Source: Symbiodinium natans (Eukaryota; Sar; Dinophyceae; Suessiales; Symbiodiniaceae). From it: a DNA stretch of 64,000 nucleotides. The translations under genes were made by a program, and so were the position numbers. Below the pieces are notes generated by a model. The model was not told the origin of the DNA. It saw nothing but the letters and a program-made list of their open reading frames with translations, and ran no database searches. The DNA is taken from positions 127,001 through 191,000 of the forward strand of contig CAJNDS010002310.1 of the NCBI GenBank assembly GCA_905221605.1, read 5' to 3'. Below are positions 54,997 through 64,000 of the stretch, piece by piece; position 1 is the stretch's first letter; every line of letters starts with the position of its first letter.

Positions 54997-57140
54997 TCGA
55001 TACAACGACCAAGCCATTGCCAACATCATCGATTGCATCGGCGAACCAAGTATATCGGCGTTATGAAACACCGATGGACCCAAGGTTGGGCATGATGGTT
55101 TCGTACGGCTTGCAAGTGGGCAAGATGGTTGCGGGCATGTTGTGCACGCACTACGTGTACATGGTCTTTTGTCGCCACCGTGATGACCGCAGTGGTTTTT
55201 CGGCCGCACTTACAATATTTCAGCACCATAAAGAAATCTCGTGCCACCTTCACGTTGGACAAGCATCAAACCGTTGCCTGCTCTGCGAGGCTGAGGCGTT
55301 TGCTGGTAATGTGCCGGTTTCAACCCCCTCACTTTGGTGCGCAGATGGCTTCAAGCCTTCCCAATGGGTGCTCGGAAATGAGGCGCCGTCCTCGTTGGCT
55401 GATCACTAGTCTTTGTCGGAAAATCCGAAGAGCCGTGTCCAACATCAAGCCAAGATCAGGGCAGCTATTCTGAGGTGCTACGTCGTGGTGACAGCCGAGG
55501 GCGGACCTTTGACTATATGGTTAAGGTCACTGGGCATCATTTTGGCAGTGCACTTGAAAGTCTACGATGACGAGGTGCAATTGCAATGTCGGAGGTCAGG
55601 CAGCGAGCCTCATTGATACCCAGCCTAGCCTCTCGGATAATCGCAATCTCCAAGGGCCCCGATGATGAGCGAAGCTTTTGTAGGCGAGGCACGTGGGGTT
55701 GGTGAGTGCGCGCCGGCTTCGATCCCGACGAGCTTGCGAACAAGCCAAATTTCGGTGACCTCTCCCCCGTGATCAACCCCGAGGAACACAGCTGCTCGGC
55801 GAGCCAACTTCCTGGCGAGTTTTTGTCCAGCCCAGCAGCAAATGGAACGAGCCGAAGATCGAGGATGCAGCCACGGAAGTAATGAGCGAAAAGGGGAGCG
55901 ACAGAAATTGCTGGTGCAACTATACTTAATACTGACTATACTCCAATGAGGTGCACATTAGCCGTTTTCGCTGCCGAGAAGGACACCCTCCAAATCGTTT
56001 AACGTTGATCTCCTTTTGGCCTTGCCCTTGTTCCAGGCTGCCGCTGCAGCTGGACTCGTGTAGCGGTCGGGGAAGTCATTGCGGCGAACGCCAATAAAGA
56101 AATCATGGCACCCTTGCGCCTGTAATACTTCCCAATTGGCATCTCGTGGCTCCAGAAGCTTCCGGGACAATCAGTCTTTGGTTCGCAAATTCAATCAAAT
56201 GTTTTGCGATAGGCATCATGCGTTTGAAGATTCGCCACATGACCGAGCTGGCTGGTGACAAAAGTTGGCGACCTGTCGCTGGATGCCGTTCGCCCAGAAA
56301 CATCCACAAGCACTGTTCCACATGCTAGCGGACCGGGACGTCATTAAAGCAGTCCGTCAGCACGCCCCACCCCACAAACACGCCGCTGCTCGGGCGGGGG
56401 CTGGCGGCTGTGTGCCCCTTGCGGGAAGCACAACCGCGACCGAACAACAGCATGAGGAACTCACGCTGTCGCTGTGAAACGTGCCACGGCCAGCTTGGAC
56501 CTTGTACGTGCTGTGTCTCTCCAGTATCTCCTCGGCAGCCCACATAACCACGCCGTCGGGGTGTAACAGGCGCAGGTGTAAGGGGGGTGGAAGGGCACGA
56601 CCCTCGCGCCGCTTAAACTCTGCCTGCGCGCGCATCCTCTTCAAACTTGTCCCTGACGAACTCCCCGTCACGTGGTCCTCTATGGAGCCATAATTGGGCA
56701 CTCAAGGTTGCGCGGGCTCTCGCCGGCGTTCTCAGTTCTCCAAAAATATTTCGCCGCAACAGTCACCTGTAGGCAACCAGATCTTCCAGAAGTACCACCG
56801 ATCCTCGCGCAGCTGGGTGTCTTCAGCAAGGCTGGCCACCTCCCCGGTGCACGTGCCATCCCTGTGGCCCACCCATCCAATAGACCTCAGATCGACGTGC
56901 GTTTTTGTATCGTCCAGGCTTCAGGCTCCCGCCCAAATTCGAAGCATCACGCTGTCCAGGCACGCACTTTTCGATTACGCGAAGACCCCAAACAGTATTG
57001 ATTGTAAAGAAAAGTAAAACGGCATGAAACAACAACGCGACCCTAAACTTCAGTGCTTACCCCTTAATAAGTCAAAACCCAAGGACAAGACATGTTTCAG
57101 GTGCCCGAATAAACAAGAACATGCCCACATGCGAAAAGTT
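54997..57140. other. No gene recognised
   Basis: Many frames of 60-140 codons on both strands, overlapping one another, none with a motif or consistent composition. I see no repeat of note. Confidence 0.35.
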
Positions 57141-57230
57141 AAAAACTATAGGGCCCTACCACGTCTAGCAGCATTTTCGACGTTTCGCAAGAACTCCGAA
57201 AAGGGCCCAGAATCAAAACGAAATTCTGCA
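57141..57230. repeat. Dispersed direct repeat C, copy 1
   Basis: About 90 bp (containing CACGTCTAGCAGCAT) matching 57541-57630 at roughly 80 percent by eye. Confidence 0.75.
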
Positions 57231-57540
57231 TGTTTCAAAGCCGGCAAAATGCATTCGCGGACCTGCCTCTTTTATAGACCCGAACCTGCGCGGAAAGGAC
57301 AGAGGCCCCGGACACAGGAAAACAAAACGCAACTGCCTCCTTCGTAAATGCATTCAGCTCTTTTTCCCTTTTTGAAAAAATGAAAAAAGAAAGAATATCA
57401 TTGCACACGTGGAAATCCCAAATGCGTCGTTCTCGTGGCTCGGAAATGCGTTTGGCAATGGCTTACCGTCCTGTTGAAACCTGTTTGTCCTCGTTCATGA
57501 AATCTTCAATCTCTTCTTTGTTGTCTGAACAAGAGTGAAG

Positions 57541-57630
57541 AAAACTACAAGGGCCATAACACGTCTAGCAGCATGTCCGACGCTTCGAAAGAATTCCGAA
57601 AGGGGCCCAGACTCAAAAGGAAGTTCCCGA
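57541..57630. repeat. Dispersed direct repeat C, copy 2
   Basis: Diverged copy of 57141-57230, 400 bp downstream. It lies about 50 bp upstream of the spliced-leader relic. Confidence 0.75.
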
Positions 57631-57682
57631 TGCGGAGATGGAGTTTGTATTTCAAGGAGTTAAGGTAAAAGGGTCAATGAAC

Positions 57683-57703
57683 CCGATGCTATTTTGGCTC
57701 AAG
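57683..57703 (+). other. Relic of the dinoflagellate spliced leader
   Basis: 21 bases matching the spliced leader at 18 positions (mismatches at leader positions 4, 5 and 8 counted from its CCG), ending TTTTGGCTCAAG. It lies 204 bp upstream of the ATG at 57908 on the same strand, where a reverse-transcribed, trans-spliced mRNA would carry it. Confidence 0.75.
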
Positions 57704-57907
57704 GATGGCCAGCCCGTCCGTGTCTGGGAGTGAGGGTTGGGTTAGTGCCCCTCCACCTTTGTAAGGGTGCCCCTTCCTTTGACCCGGTTTGCTTTAGGTG
57801 GTTCTGTGGTTTCTTACTGGCTGGTCTGGGGAACATATTTGGGCGACTGTTGAGGGTTGATTCGTGTTTTGGCTTCAGGGTTTAGCCCTAAGCTTTCTCT
57901 CGAAACA

Positions 57908-58495
57908 ATGGCTTCGCACTGGTTGCAGGCTGAGGTGGCGTCACCAAACCCCAATGTGGGCGGCAAGGGTGAAGCTGAGGAAGGACAGCCTGCAGCTGTG
58001 CAAAAAATGACTCCCAATGTGGAGGCTCCAACTGATGCTGGTGGCAAGCGTGGTGAGGAAAAGCCCGCGCTGGAAGGACTGGAAGGCCATTTGGAAACTG
58101 CCTTTCTGGGTCTTCTGAAAACATATGGGCTGTCGCCTCCAACTACGGAAGCCGCTGGATCTACGGAGGTGCCAACTGCAAGCTCCTCTTCTCGGAGAAT
58201 GGTGGAGCAGGAGTGTCAGACTGATGTGGTTGGTATTATTCCTGTAGCCAGGCGCGCTCAAAACAAGATGAGTGGCGCAGCGGAGGGCAATGACCTCCTG
58301 AAAACAGGAGACGCAGAAGAAACTGCGCCTGTTGCTGGAATGATGGAAGCGGTGCGGATACGGCTGGAGTCTGAAGAGGACTGTTATGCTGTTGATGGAG
58401 GCAAAGATCCTCATGCTGCTGAAGACCTGGTTGTGCTTGATGATGGGTCCACCTGGGAGCGACATTATCATCCAGATGGGAGGCAGTATTCATGA
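57908..58495 (+). CDS. Acidic hypothetical protein, probably retroposed
   Basis: 196 codons from ATG 57908 (context ACAATGG), MASHWLQAEVASPNPNVGGK. The protein is acidic and low-complexity: EEKPALEGLEGHLETAFLGL is a possible helix, then QECQTDVVGIIPVARRAQNK, EAVRIRLESEEDCYAVDGGK and DLVVLDDGSTWERHYHPDGR before the stop. No family recognised. The composition (EAEEG, EKPALE) is similar to the decayed acidic frames at 60740-61440, so both may come from one gene family. The spliced-leader relic upstream points to an origin from processed mRNA. Confidence 0.45.
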   Translation: MASHWLQAEVASPNPNVGGKGEAEEGQPAAVQKMTPNVEAPTDAGGKRGEEKPALEGLEGHLETAFLGLLKTYGLSPPTTEAAGSTEVPTASSSSRRMVEQECQTDVVGIIPVARRAQNKMSGAAEGNDLLKTGDAEETAPVAGMMEAVRIRLESEEDCYAVDGGKDPHAAEDLVVLDDGSTWERHYHPDGRQYS

Positions 58496-59098
58496 AGTGT
58501 GCTCAGAGCTGAGCTCAGACATGTCATGGTTGACTTCAACCATAAAGTCTTCCATCGCTGAGACAGGGGAGTTTTCATCTCCCCAATCCAGGGCCTCAGC
58601 TTCCGCATCCGACGGCCTTGGCAACACGAACAACGGCCCAGAGGACTGCACTCCAGACCCAAAGGGGGGCAACTCCAGGTGAGCAATAGGAAGGACTGGC
58701 GGTCCATCATCTTCGCTGACATGGCCAACCGAGACATCATCCCCCTCTATATCCGGCAGACTGTCTGTAGACATGGCAGCAACCCCAGTCAACCTTGTAG
58801 AGGAAGCAGTTGGCGGTAACACGACTGCACCCAATGGGCAGCAGCACTGATGGTTCCAGTCAGACACTGTGAGGCAGAGAAGGAACCTGGCCCCTTCACT
58901 CCGACTAACGAGGAGGCCACGGAAGCTGGGTTCAACAATGTAGCTGAAAATATCAGGCGGCGCCTCAATACGGCGCTGAAGGTCAGGCACGTGATAGTGC
59001 AGGGGCCGAATGCGAACAGGCGCAAAGACAAAGGGCGGCACGGGCACACGAAAATCGTCGGATGACGACGTGGATACACTGGATGCCGAAAGGTCCAT
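58490..59098 (-). CDS. Hypothetical acidic protein
   Basis: Minus ATG at 59098 opens MDLSASSVSTSSSDDFRVPV, then PPFVFAPVRIRPLHYHVPDL, and an acidic tail STDSLPDIEGDDVSVGHVSE, DAEAEALDWGDENSPVSAME. Composition is coding-like throughout 200 codons. No family recognised. It is convergent with 57908-58495, the stops almost touching. Confidence 0.35.
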   Translation of the reverse strand: MDLSASSVSTSSSDDFRVPVPPFVFAPVRIRPLHYHVPDLQRRIEAPPDIFSYIVEPSFRGLLVSRSEGARFLLCLTVSDWNHQCCCPLGAVVLPPTASSTRLTGVAAMSTDSLPDIEGDDVSVGHVSEDDGPPVLPIAHLELPPFGSGVQSSGPLFVLPRPSDAEAEALDWGDENSPVSAMEDFMVEVNHDMSELSSEHTS

Positions 59099-59128
59099 CC
59101 ACCCCCCCGATCGCGGGGAAGCTTGCAC

Positions 59129-59403
59129 GAAACTAAAGTCTTAGCACCCAGTACAGAGCCACTAAACTAGAAGCGGCCTCGAGTCCTTCAAAATTTTTCG
59201 CACTGAGCTGTGGAGCCAGCGCTGCACACACAGACCTCCAGAAAACGAAGTTTTGCAAATTGTCGTTCACAATTCCAAGCACGACAAGCACAGAAACTTT
59301 TGGGTTACAAACCACGAACAAACGGAACACACCGTTTTTCGCAGAGGCAGTATGGAAGCGAACGGTAAAACACCATTCGCTCGCGAACAGTAAGCAGTTT
59401 TTA
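59129..59403. other. No gene recognised
   Basis: Flank of the telomere-like array; nothing supported. Confidence 0.4.
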
Positions 59404-60611
59404 GCCCTGAACCCTAAAGAGCCCTAAACCCTAAACAGCCTGAAACCCTAAAAAGCTCGAAGCCTTAAAACGCCCTAAACCCTAAAAAGCCCTAACCCCT
59501 AAACAGCCCTAAACCCTAAACAGCCCTAACCCGAAAAAACCCTAAACCCTAAAAAGCCCTAAACCCTAAAAAGCCCTAAACCCTAAACCCTAAAAAGCCC
59601 TAAACCCTAAACCCTAAAAAAGCCCTGAACCCTAAAAAGCCCTAAACCCTAAAAAGCCCTAAACCTAAACCCTAAAAAGCCCTAAACCCTAAGAAGCCCT
59701 AAACCCCAAAAAGCCCTAAACCCTAAAAAGCCCTAAACCCTAAACCCTAAACCCTAAACCCCAAAAAGCCCTATAAACCCTAAACCCTAAACAGCCCTAA
59801 ACCCTAAAAAGCCCTGAACCCTAAAAAGCCCTAAACCCTAAAAAGCCTTGAACCCTAACAAGCCCTAAGCCCTAAACCTTAAAAATGCCCGAAACCCTAA
59901 AACGCCCTAAACCCTAAAAAGCCCTAAACCCTAAAAAGCCCTAAATGCAAAAACGCCCTAAACCCTAAAAAGCCCTAAACCCTAAAAAGCCCTAAACCCA
60001 AAAAATCCTAAACCCTAAAACGCCCTAAACCCTACAAAGCCCTAAACCCTAAACCCTAAAAAGCCCTGAACCCGAAAAAGCCCTAAACCCTAAAAAGCCC
60101 GAAACCCTAAAACGCCCTAAACCCGAAAAAGCCCTAAGCCCTGAACCCTAAACAAAAGCCCTAAACCCTAAAAAGCCCTAAACCCCAAAAAAACCCTAAA
60201 CCCTAAGCCCGAAAAAGCCCTAAACCCTAGAAAGCCCTAAACCCTACAAAAAACCCTAAACCCTAAAACGCCCTAAACCCTAAACCCTAAACCCTAAAAA
60301 GCCCTAAACCCTAAACAACCCTAACCCTAAAAAGCCCTGAACCCTAAACCCGAAAAAGCCCTAAACCCTAAACCCTAGAACGCCCTAAACCCTAAAAAGC
60401 CCTAAACCCTAAAAAGCCCTAAACCCTGAACCCTAAAAAAAGCCCTAAACGCTAAAAAGCCCTAAACCCTAAAAAAACCCTAAACCCTAAGCCCTAAACC
60501 CTAAAAAGCCCTAAACCCTAGAAAGCCCTAAACCCTAAAAAGCCCTAAACCCTAAAAAAACCCCGAAAAAGGCCGAAACCCTAAAAAGCCCTAAACCCTA
60601 AACCCTAAAAA
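59404..60611. repeat. Interstitial telomere-like (CCCTAAA) array
   Basis: About 1.2 kb of degenerate CCCTAAA units. Most are organised as CCCTAAACCCTAAAAAG or CCCTAAAAAG rather than pure 7-mers. Uninterrupted runs of three to five exact CCCTAAA copies occur (for example about 59734-59760). CCCTAAA is the complement of TTTAGGG, the Arabidopsis-type telomere repeat also reported for dinoflagellates. Both flanks are unique sequence, so this is not a chromosome end. Confidence 0.9.
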
Positions 60612-60739
60612 TCTGAAGTCATCTCCCATGACACAGAGTGCCTGTGGGCGGCACACCCCTCCTGCGCGTATTCTTACTGCCAGGATACTGGAAAATCCCA
60701 GGAGGAAGTAAAGAATCCCTGGAGTTCCCCTGTTGAGAA

Positions 60740-61440
60740 CCTGGATCAGGAGGCCAAAAAATCTGGGATTGCTGAGGGCGATGCGGCTAAAGCAAGGAGT
60801 GTCTTGGAAGATAAGGTCGCGGATGAAGTTCTCAATGCCGCCATGGTGGAATGGTGGACATTTTGTGTGAAACAAAAACTGAGGGTCTCACAGAACTGGG
60901 ACGCTGCGATGTGGAGGATGGTTCTGGAACGCTTGTCGTGGAGCCTGCTCAGGTCGCTGAAAGCGAGTCCTTCTTGAAGGAGGTGCTCACACTGAGGTTT
61001 TGCCCGACATGGCGGTTGAGGCAAAGGCCTGGAGTGCCAATGAGGCACGGGCCAATGCGCCTGAAGTAACCTGGAGCAATTATGAGACGCGGGTTGGGGC
61101 ACGTCAAGGCAAAGACTCCACAACTGACTGCAACAATGGAGAGTTGAGGTTACCAGCGATGGAGATGCACAGGTGGACGCACTGGTGCAGTCTGAAGTTG
61201 GTGATTTGGAGCAAAAAAGTGAAAGCCACACCGGAGCCAAAGAGGCAGCTGTGGTTGAGGGAAAAATGATGTTTCTTCTTTGGCAACCGCGGAGCCAGAG
61301 AAGCCTACAGCAGTAGTGGAGGCTGTTGCGGAAGATCAAACGGAGGTCTCCAATGCGGAGATGACTTCACAAAATGAAGAAGTTTCGCCTACTGGTGTTT
61401 TGCCGCAAGTCGACACCGAGCAGAATACGTGGTGTTGATT
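60740..61440 (+). pseudogene. Decayed acidic-protein gene
   Basis: Successive coding-like pieces in changing plus frames: DQEAKKSGIAEGDAAKARSV, then MVDILCETKTEGLTELGRCD, then DGDAQVDALVQSEVGDLEQK and AEPEKPTAVVEAVAEDQTEV ending in a stop near 61438. The acidic, Glu/Ala-rich composition resembles 57908-58495. Several indels are needed to join them, so I call it a pseudogene; an alternative is exons with short introns. Confidence 0.4.
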
Positions 61441-61622
61441 CTGGACCTGGAGCTCACGAGCGCAACGGTGGTGGTTCTGCGGGACTCGTGAAAGCGCAGG
61501 GGAATCAGGATGATGATCATACTGGAAGACGAGGGCTACCTGGAGCTGATGGTGGTAAGTCAACTCCTGGTGATCAAGTAGAAGAGCCGTCCAATGAGGC
61601 GAGCCCTGCAACGCATTTTTAG

Positions 61623-61982
61623 ATACCTGGGGATGCCGTTGGCGGACAAGTGCGTCGCATCGATGCCGACGGTGTATGGCTGGATATGGGTGATATTCGG
61701 TGTGTAATCCCAGCAAACAGTGCGATGAAACAGCAGTTTCAATTTGGTGATCCTGTGTGTGGGGTTACTGTCGAAAAGGTGGAAAAGGACGGCACCTTGG
61801 TCTTGCAAGCGGATGGCTTGGAGCTGGAAGACGATGTGGTTCACGAAAATGGAAACCTGAACCTCAAGGCCAATGGGGTGGGAAGTCCTGGTACTGTGGT
61901 ATCAAGGGTACAATGGTCAATGGGACCAAAAGGATCAAAGTGGTTCTTCAACTTGGCACTGCTACGGCTGGTCTCCAGATGA
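61623..61982 (+). pseudogene. S1-like RNA-binding domain fragment
   Basis: Open between a TAG at 61620 and a TGA at 61980. It reads GGQVRRIDADGVWLDMGDIR, then VIPANSAMKQQFQFGDPVCG and VEKVEKDGTLVLQ. This is the S1-fold pattern G-x-V-x-x-I-x-x-x-G-x-W-x-D-x-G, then a loop, then GD-x-V-x-x-x-V-x-x-V-x-x-DG-x-L-x-L. The assignment is by pattern only. It lies between the acidic frames and the MLLE domain on the same strand. Confidence 0.4.
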
Positions 61983-62004
61983 GTGTATAGAAGATGACCG
62001 GTAG

Positions 62005-62274
62005 GAAGAAGGCATAGCCAAGCAGCTTTACGGCGAGAAGATTTGTTCCATACTCGCGAGTACGCAAGCTCCTTCTGATTACGTCGGCAAGATCGTGGGC
62101 ATGATCTTAGATGGACACGACGTAGAGCAATTGAAACATTTGGTTCGAGACGCGAGTGAGCTTAAGCATCTGGGAAAGGTGGCGTATGAGCTTCTGTGCA
62201 AGGACAAGTGGCAGCCGCAAGGTGTCGAAGCTTGGCCGAAGGCTGAACATCCCCGGAACTCGGAAGTTACATGA
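62005..62274 (+). pseudogene. MLLE (PABC) domain
   Basis: 90 codons open after a TAG at 62002. It reads AKQLYGEKICSILASTQAPS, then YVGKIVGMILDGHDVEQLKH and LVRDASELKHLGKVAYELLC. This follows the MLLE domain of poly(A)-binding proteins: the LGE-x-L helix, the signature KITGMLLE (here KIVGMILD), then the E-L-x-x-L helix. MLLE domains bind PAM2 peptides of translation and decay factors. Downstream the reading continues in another frame (62250-62430, EEDLVSVVLRATKYNAETAS, RLVKEILLGG) after a CCCC run, so the gene is frameshifted. No RRM domains are seen. Confidence 0.6.
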
Positions 62275-62445
62275 AGAGGATTTGGTGTCAGTGGTGCTTC
62301 GCGCAACGAAGTACAACGCTGAAACTGCTTCTCGTCTGGTCAAGGAGATACTGCTAGGCGGGGCCATAACAAACCCACGCGTTTTCGGTAGTTTAGCTCT
62401 GTTGCCCTCAGAATCCCCTGTAAATACCGATGTTTCCCGAATTTC
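62250..62445 (+). pseudogene. Continuation after the MLLE domain, unknown
   Basis: The plus frame reads TRKLHEEDLVSVVLRATKYN, then RLVKEILLGGAITNPRVFGS. It is coding-like and helical, joined to the MLLE frame by a one-base shift at CATCCCCGG (about 62248-62256). No family recognised. Confidence 0.35.
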
Positions 62446-62940
62446 GCCCATCGCCTCACGCGCACCATTGTTATCTAAAATTATCCTGCAGTTTTTTTGG
62501 CATCCGTAGACTACACTGCTATTTGTGGGTTTTTTGCACTACTTCGCACTTTCGACGTGTCCTAAACTAAGACCTCTCCTGCTTGCATCCGCTTCTGGCA
62601 AGCCCCTCCATGCAGCGCGGCATCCCCGCACGCGATGCCATCAAGCTGATGAAACTCCTTTGGCGAGGTGCGCTATCGTCCCATCGGACCTGATAAAGCT
62701 TTCTCCGAAGCAGCTGCTGCTCGAAAGCAACAAGCCTCTTCAAAGAGGGGCAGCGGGCAGCACAAGTTCGTGAGGAACAATCAACTGGTGCTGTTACAAT
62801 GCCAAGAGGCACCTACAGGGATGTTTTGGATGGAGCTCGAGGGCGAACTCGAGAGGTTTGGCCGCTGGCACAGAGGTCTCCTTTGCGCGTGCAACAGCTG
62901 ACGTTGGTGGGAGTTGGTATGCCACCTGTGGCGGTTATTC
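62446..62940. other. No gene recognised
   Basis: Short frames only. Confidence 0.35.
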
Positions 62941-63010
62941 AGTGATTCAGCAGCACTTTTGCACAGGTTAGCGATCGCACTGAAATGCGAGTGCTGTACA
63001 AAGTCGCACC
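62941..63010. repeat. Direct repeat D, copy 1
   Basis: AGTGATTCA-GCAGCACTTTTGCA, then ACAGGTTAGCGATCGCACTG and onward to GTCGCACC; repeated at 63080-63166 with an 18-bp insertion in the second copy. Confidence 0.9.
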
Positions 63011-63079
63011 GAAGGGCGCGCGTCGGGAGGGCGGGAGAAGCTTGAGCAGCAGTGCACGTTTTGGTTCATCACTATAGTC

Positions 63080-63166
63080 AGTGATTCACCAGCACTTTTG
63101 CATCTGCTATGAAAGGTCACAGGTTAGCGATCGCACTGAAATGCGAGTGCTGTACAAAGTCGCACC
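63080..63166. repeat. Direct repeat D, copy 2
   Basis: As copy 1 (63080-63103 and 63119-63166 match it), interrupted by TCTGCTATGAAAGGT-type sequence. Contains the palindrome GCGATCGC. Confidence 0.9.
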
Positions 63167-63338
63167 ACACCCGTGCCTTGTAGCGTATCTTCACCATCAG
63201 TCGAAGCTTCTCCATTAGTCGAAACGTCACCCCGCCTCTCATGGCATGACCACGTCTTGACGGAGCAAGGAGTGCCAATGGCACGGTGAAAGTTTGTAGG
63301 CAGAAAACTTGGCCGCGGCGTCAAGGCAGCTGTTCAAG

Positions 63339-63970
63339 CTACATCAACGCACTTATTTCCTGCACGTAGATCTCCATGACCCGGTTGGAGATCCAACGTC
63401 CTCGCCTGCTGACTAGGTCTGGTGATTCTGTCACCTGCATCATCCAGGTAGCTCCGCCAGCACGAAGCGAACCTAGATCGATTTCCTTCACGCCTGGCAC
63501 CAAATTTCGAGTCAACTCCAGGGCCGCCAAAAGCTTGTGGAAACGAGCTCGCATGGTTGATGGCGACATTAACCAAAGTTTTTCTTCTGGCTCCAGACCT
63601 CCGAAAGCAAGGCATATCATTCGCACAAGTTGCGGCTGGTCCACCTTTAGGCATTGATGCCTGGCAGCTACCTAGTTTTTGGTTCCATCACGGACAGGTA
63701 GACGGCCTTCCCATCGTCTCCAGTGTCCTCTGGAAGGACCAAATGTTTCCGCTTTGCTGCGAGCACCTCACCTATCCTCGCTGAACCTCCCCAGGCCAAA
63801 GCAATCACCCCTGCGATGCTGGGTCCAGCCCCATGTGATCGCCACTGACAACACCGCTGCAAGCACCTGCCACGGGAGCGCGGAGTGATGAGTGGGAGGC
63901 TCCTCCCTTTGCCAAGCCAGTGCAAGATCCCATGCCTGCTGCAGCGATCGCCGGACTCTGAGGAGACCAT
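63339..63970 (-). pseudogene. Tyrosine-recombinase-like protein, 3' part, disrupted
   Basis: The minus frame from about 63850 reads LAWGGSARIGEVLAAKRKHL then LVLPED and LSVMEPKTR, the R-containing core of dinoflagellate tyrosine-recombinase-like proteins (Arg in GSARIGEVL). A stop follows in this frame. After a frame change at about 63650 it continues with DQPQLVRMICLAFGGLEPEE, MRARFHKLLAALELTRNL and LGSLRAGGATWMMQ, then GRWISNRVMEIYVQE. The last two fit the second Arg box and the Tyr region of the fold. Such proteins occur in Crypton- and DIRS-like elements. The stop and shift make this copy inactive; the 5' end lies beyond the window. Confidence 0.5.
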
Positions 63971-64000
63971 GTTGAAAGTCTCGGATATCTTGCCAAAGCT

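Noticed and set aside
59404-60611. True chromosome end
   Set aside because: Unique sequence on both sides, highly degenerate units and a 17-bp higher-order period.

Overview
The window looks like nuclear DNA of a dinoflagellate, possibly a Symbiodiniaceae-type alga. Three things read from the sequence support this. Two relics of the dinoflagellate trans-spliced leader lie upstream of coding stretches (about 27208 and 57683). A degenerate CCCTAAA (Arabidopsis-type telomere) array occupies 59404-60611. Genes are broken into short exons by introns full of satellite DNA, with at least one likely GC donor. No bacterial operon, rRNA, tRNA or CRISPR was recognised. Almost all long open frames in 12.1-16.8 kb and 0.5-0.9 kb are translations of 8-bp tandem repeats and are not genes.

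Layout: 0-3.9 kb is noncoding plus a GAGACAGA array. 3.9-6.2 kb (minus) holds exons of a TPR protein. 9.3-18.6 kb (minus) holds a large C2-domain protein with a CC2D2A-like transglutaminase-fold region; one of its introns spans about 5 kb of TTTATTTC octamers and includes a 470-bp imperfect palindrome made of 10-bp repeats. 19.9-20.9 kb is an array of GC-rich hairpin units. 23.1-23.7 kb is TG-rich microsatellite. 24.7-28.1 kb contains two pieces of non-LTR retroelement on opposite strands, separated by G-rich repeats. 28.1-42.4 kb is a gene-dense accessory region: an alpha/beta-hydrolase-like frame (frameshifted), a UPF1/ZNFX1-type superfamily 1 helicase, a convergent minus-strand unknown protein, a further minus-strand unknown, and a multi-exon plus-strand unknown. 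Between hydrolase and helicase is a duplicated A-insert-B cassette.

43154-53442 is a complete, young Ty1/copia element: two 553-bp LTRs differing at 3 sites, a perfect TAGGC target duplication, PBS, gag with CCHC knuckle, DSGA protease, integrase, YVDD reverse transcriptase and RNase H. It carries two extras: an unrecognised ORF of about 560 codons between protease and integrase, and a C-terminal domain after RNase H with methyltransferase-like motifs. The last 10 kb holds an acid-rich retroposed-looking gene start, the telomere-like array, a decayed gene with an S1-like stretch and a PABP-type MLLE domain, and a tyrosine-recombinase pseudogene at the right edge.

Gene models here are partial: exons were read by eye from open frames, coding-like composition and splice-site phase. 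Exact exon ends are approximate unless stated.
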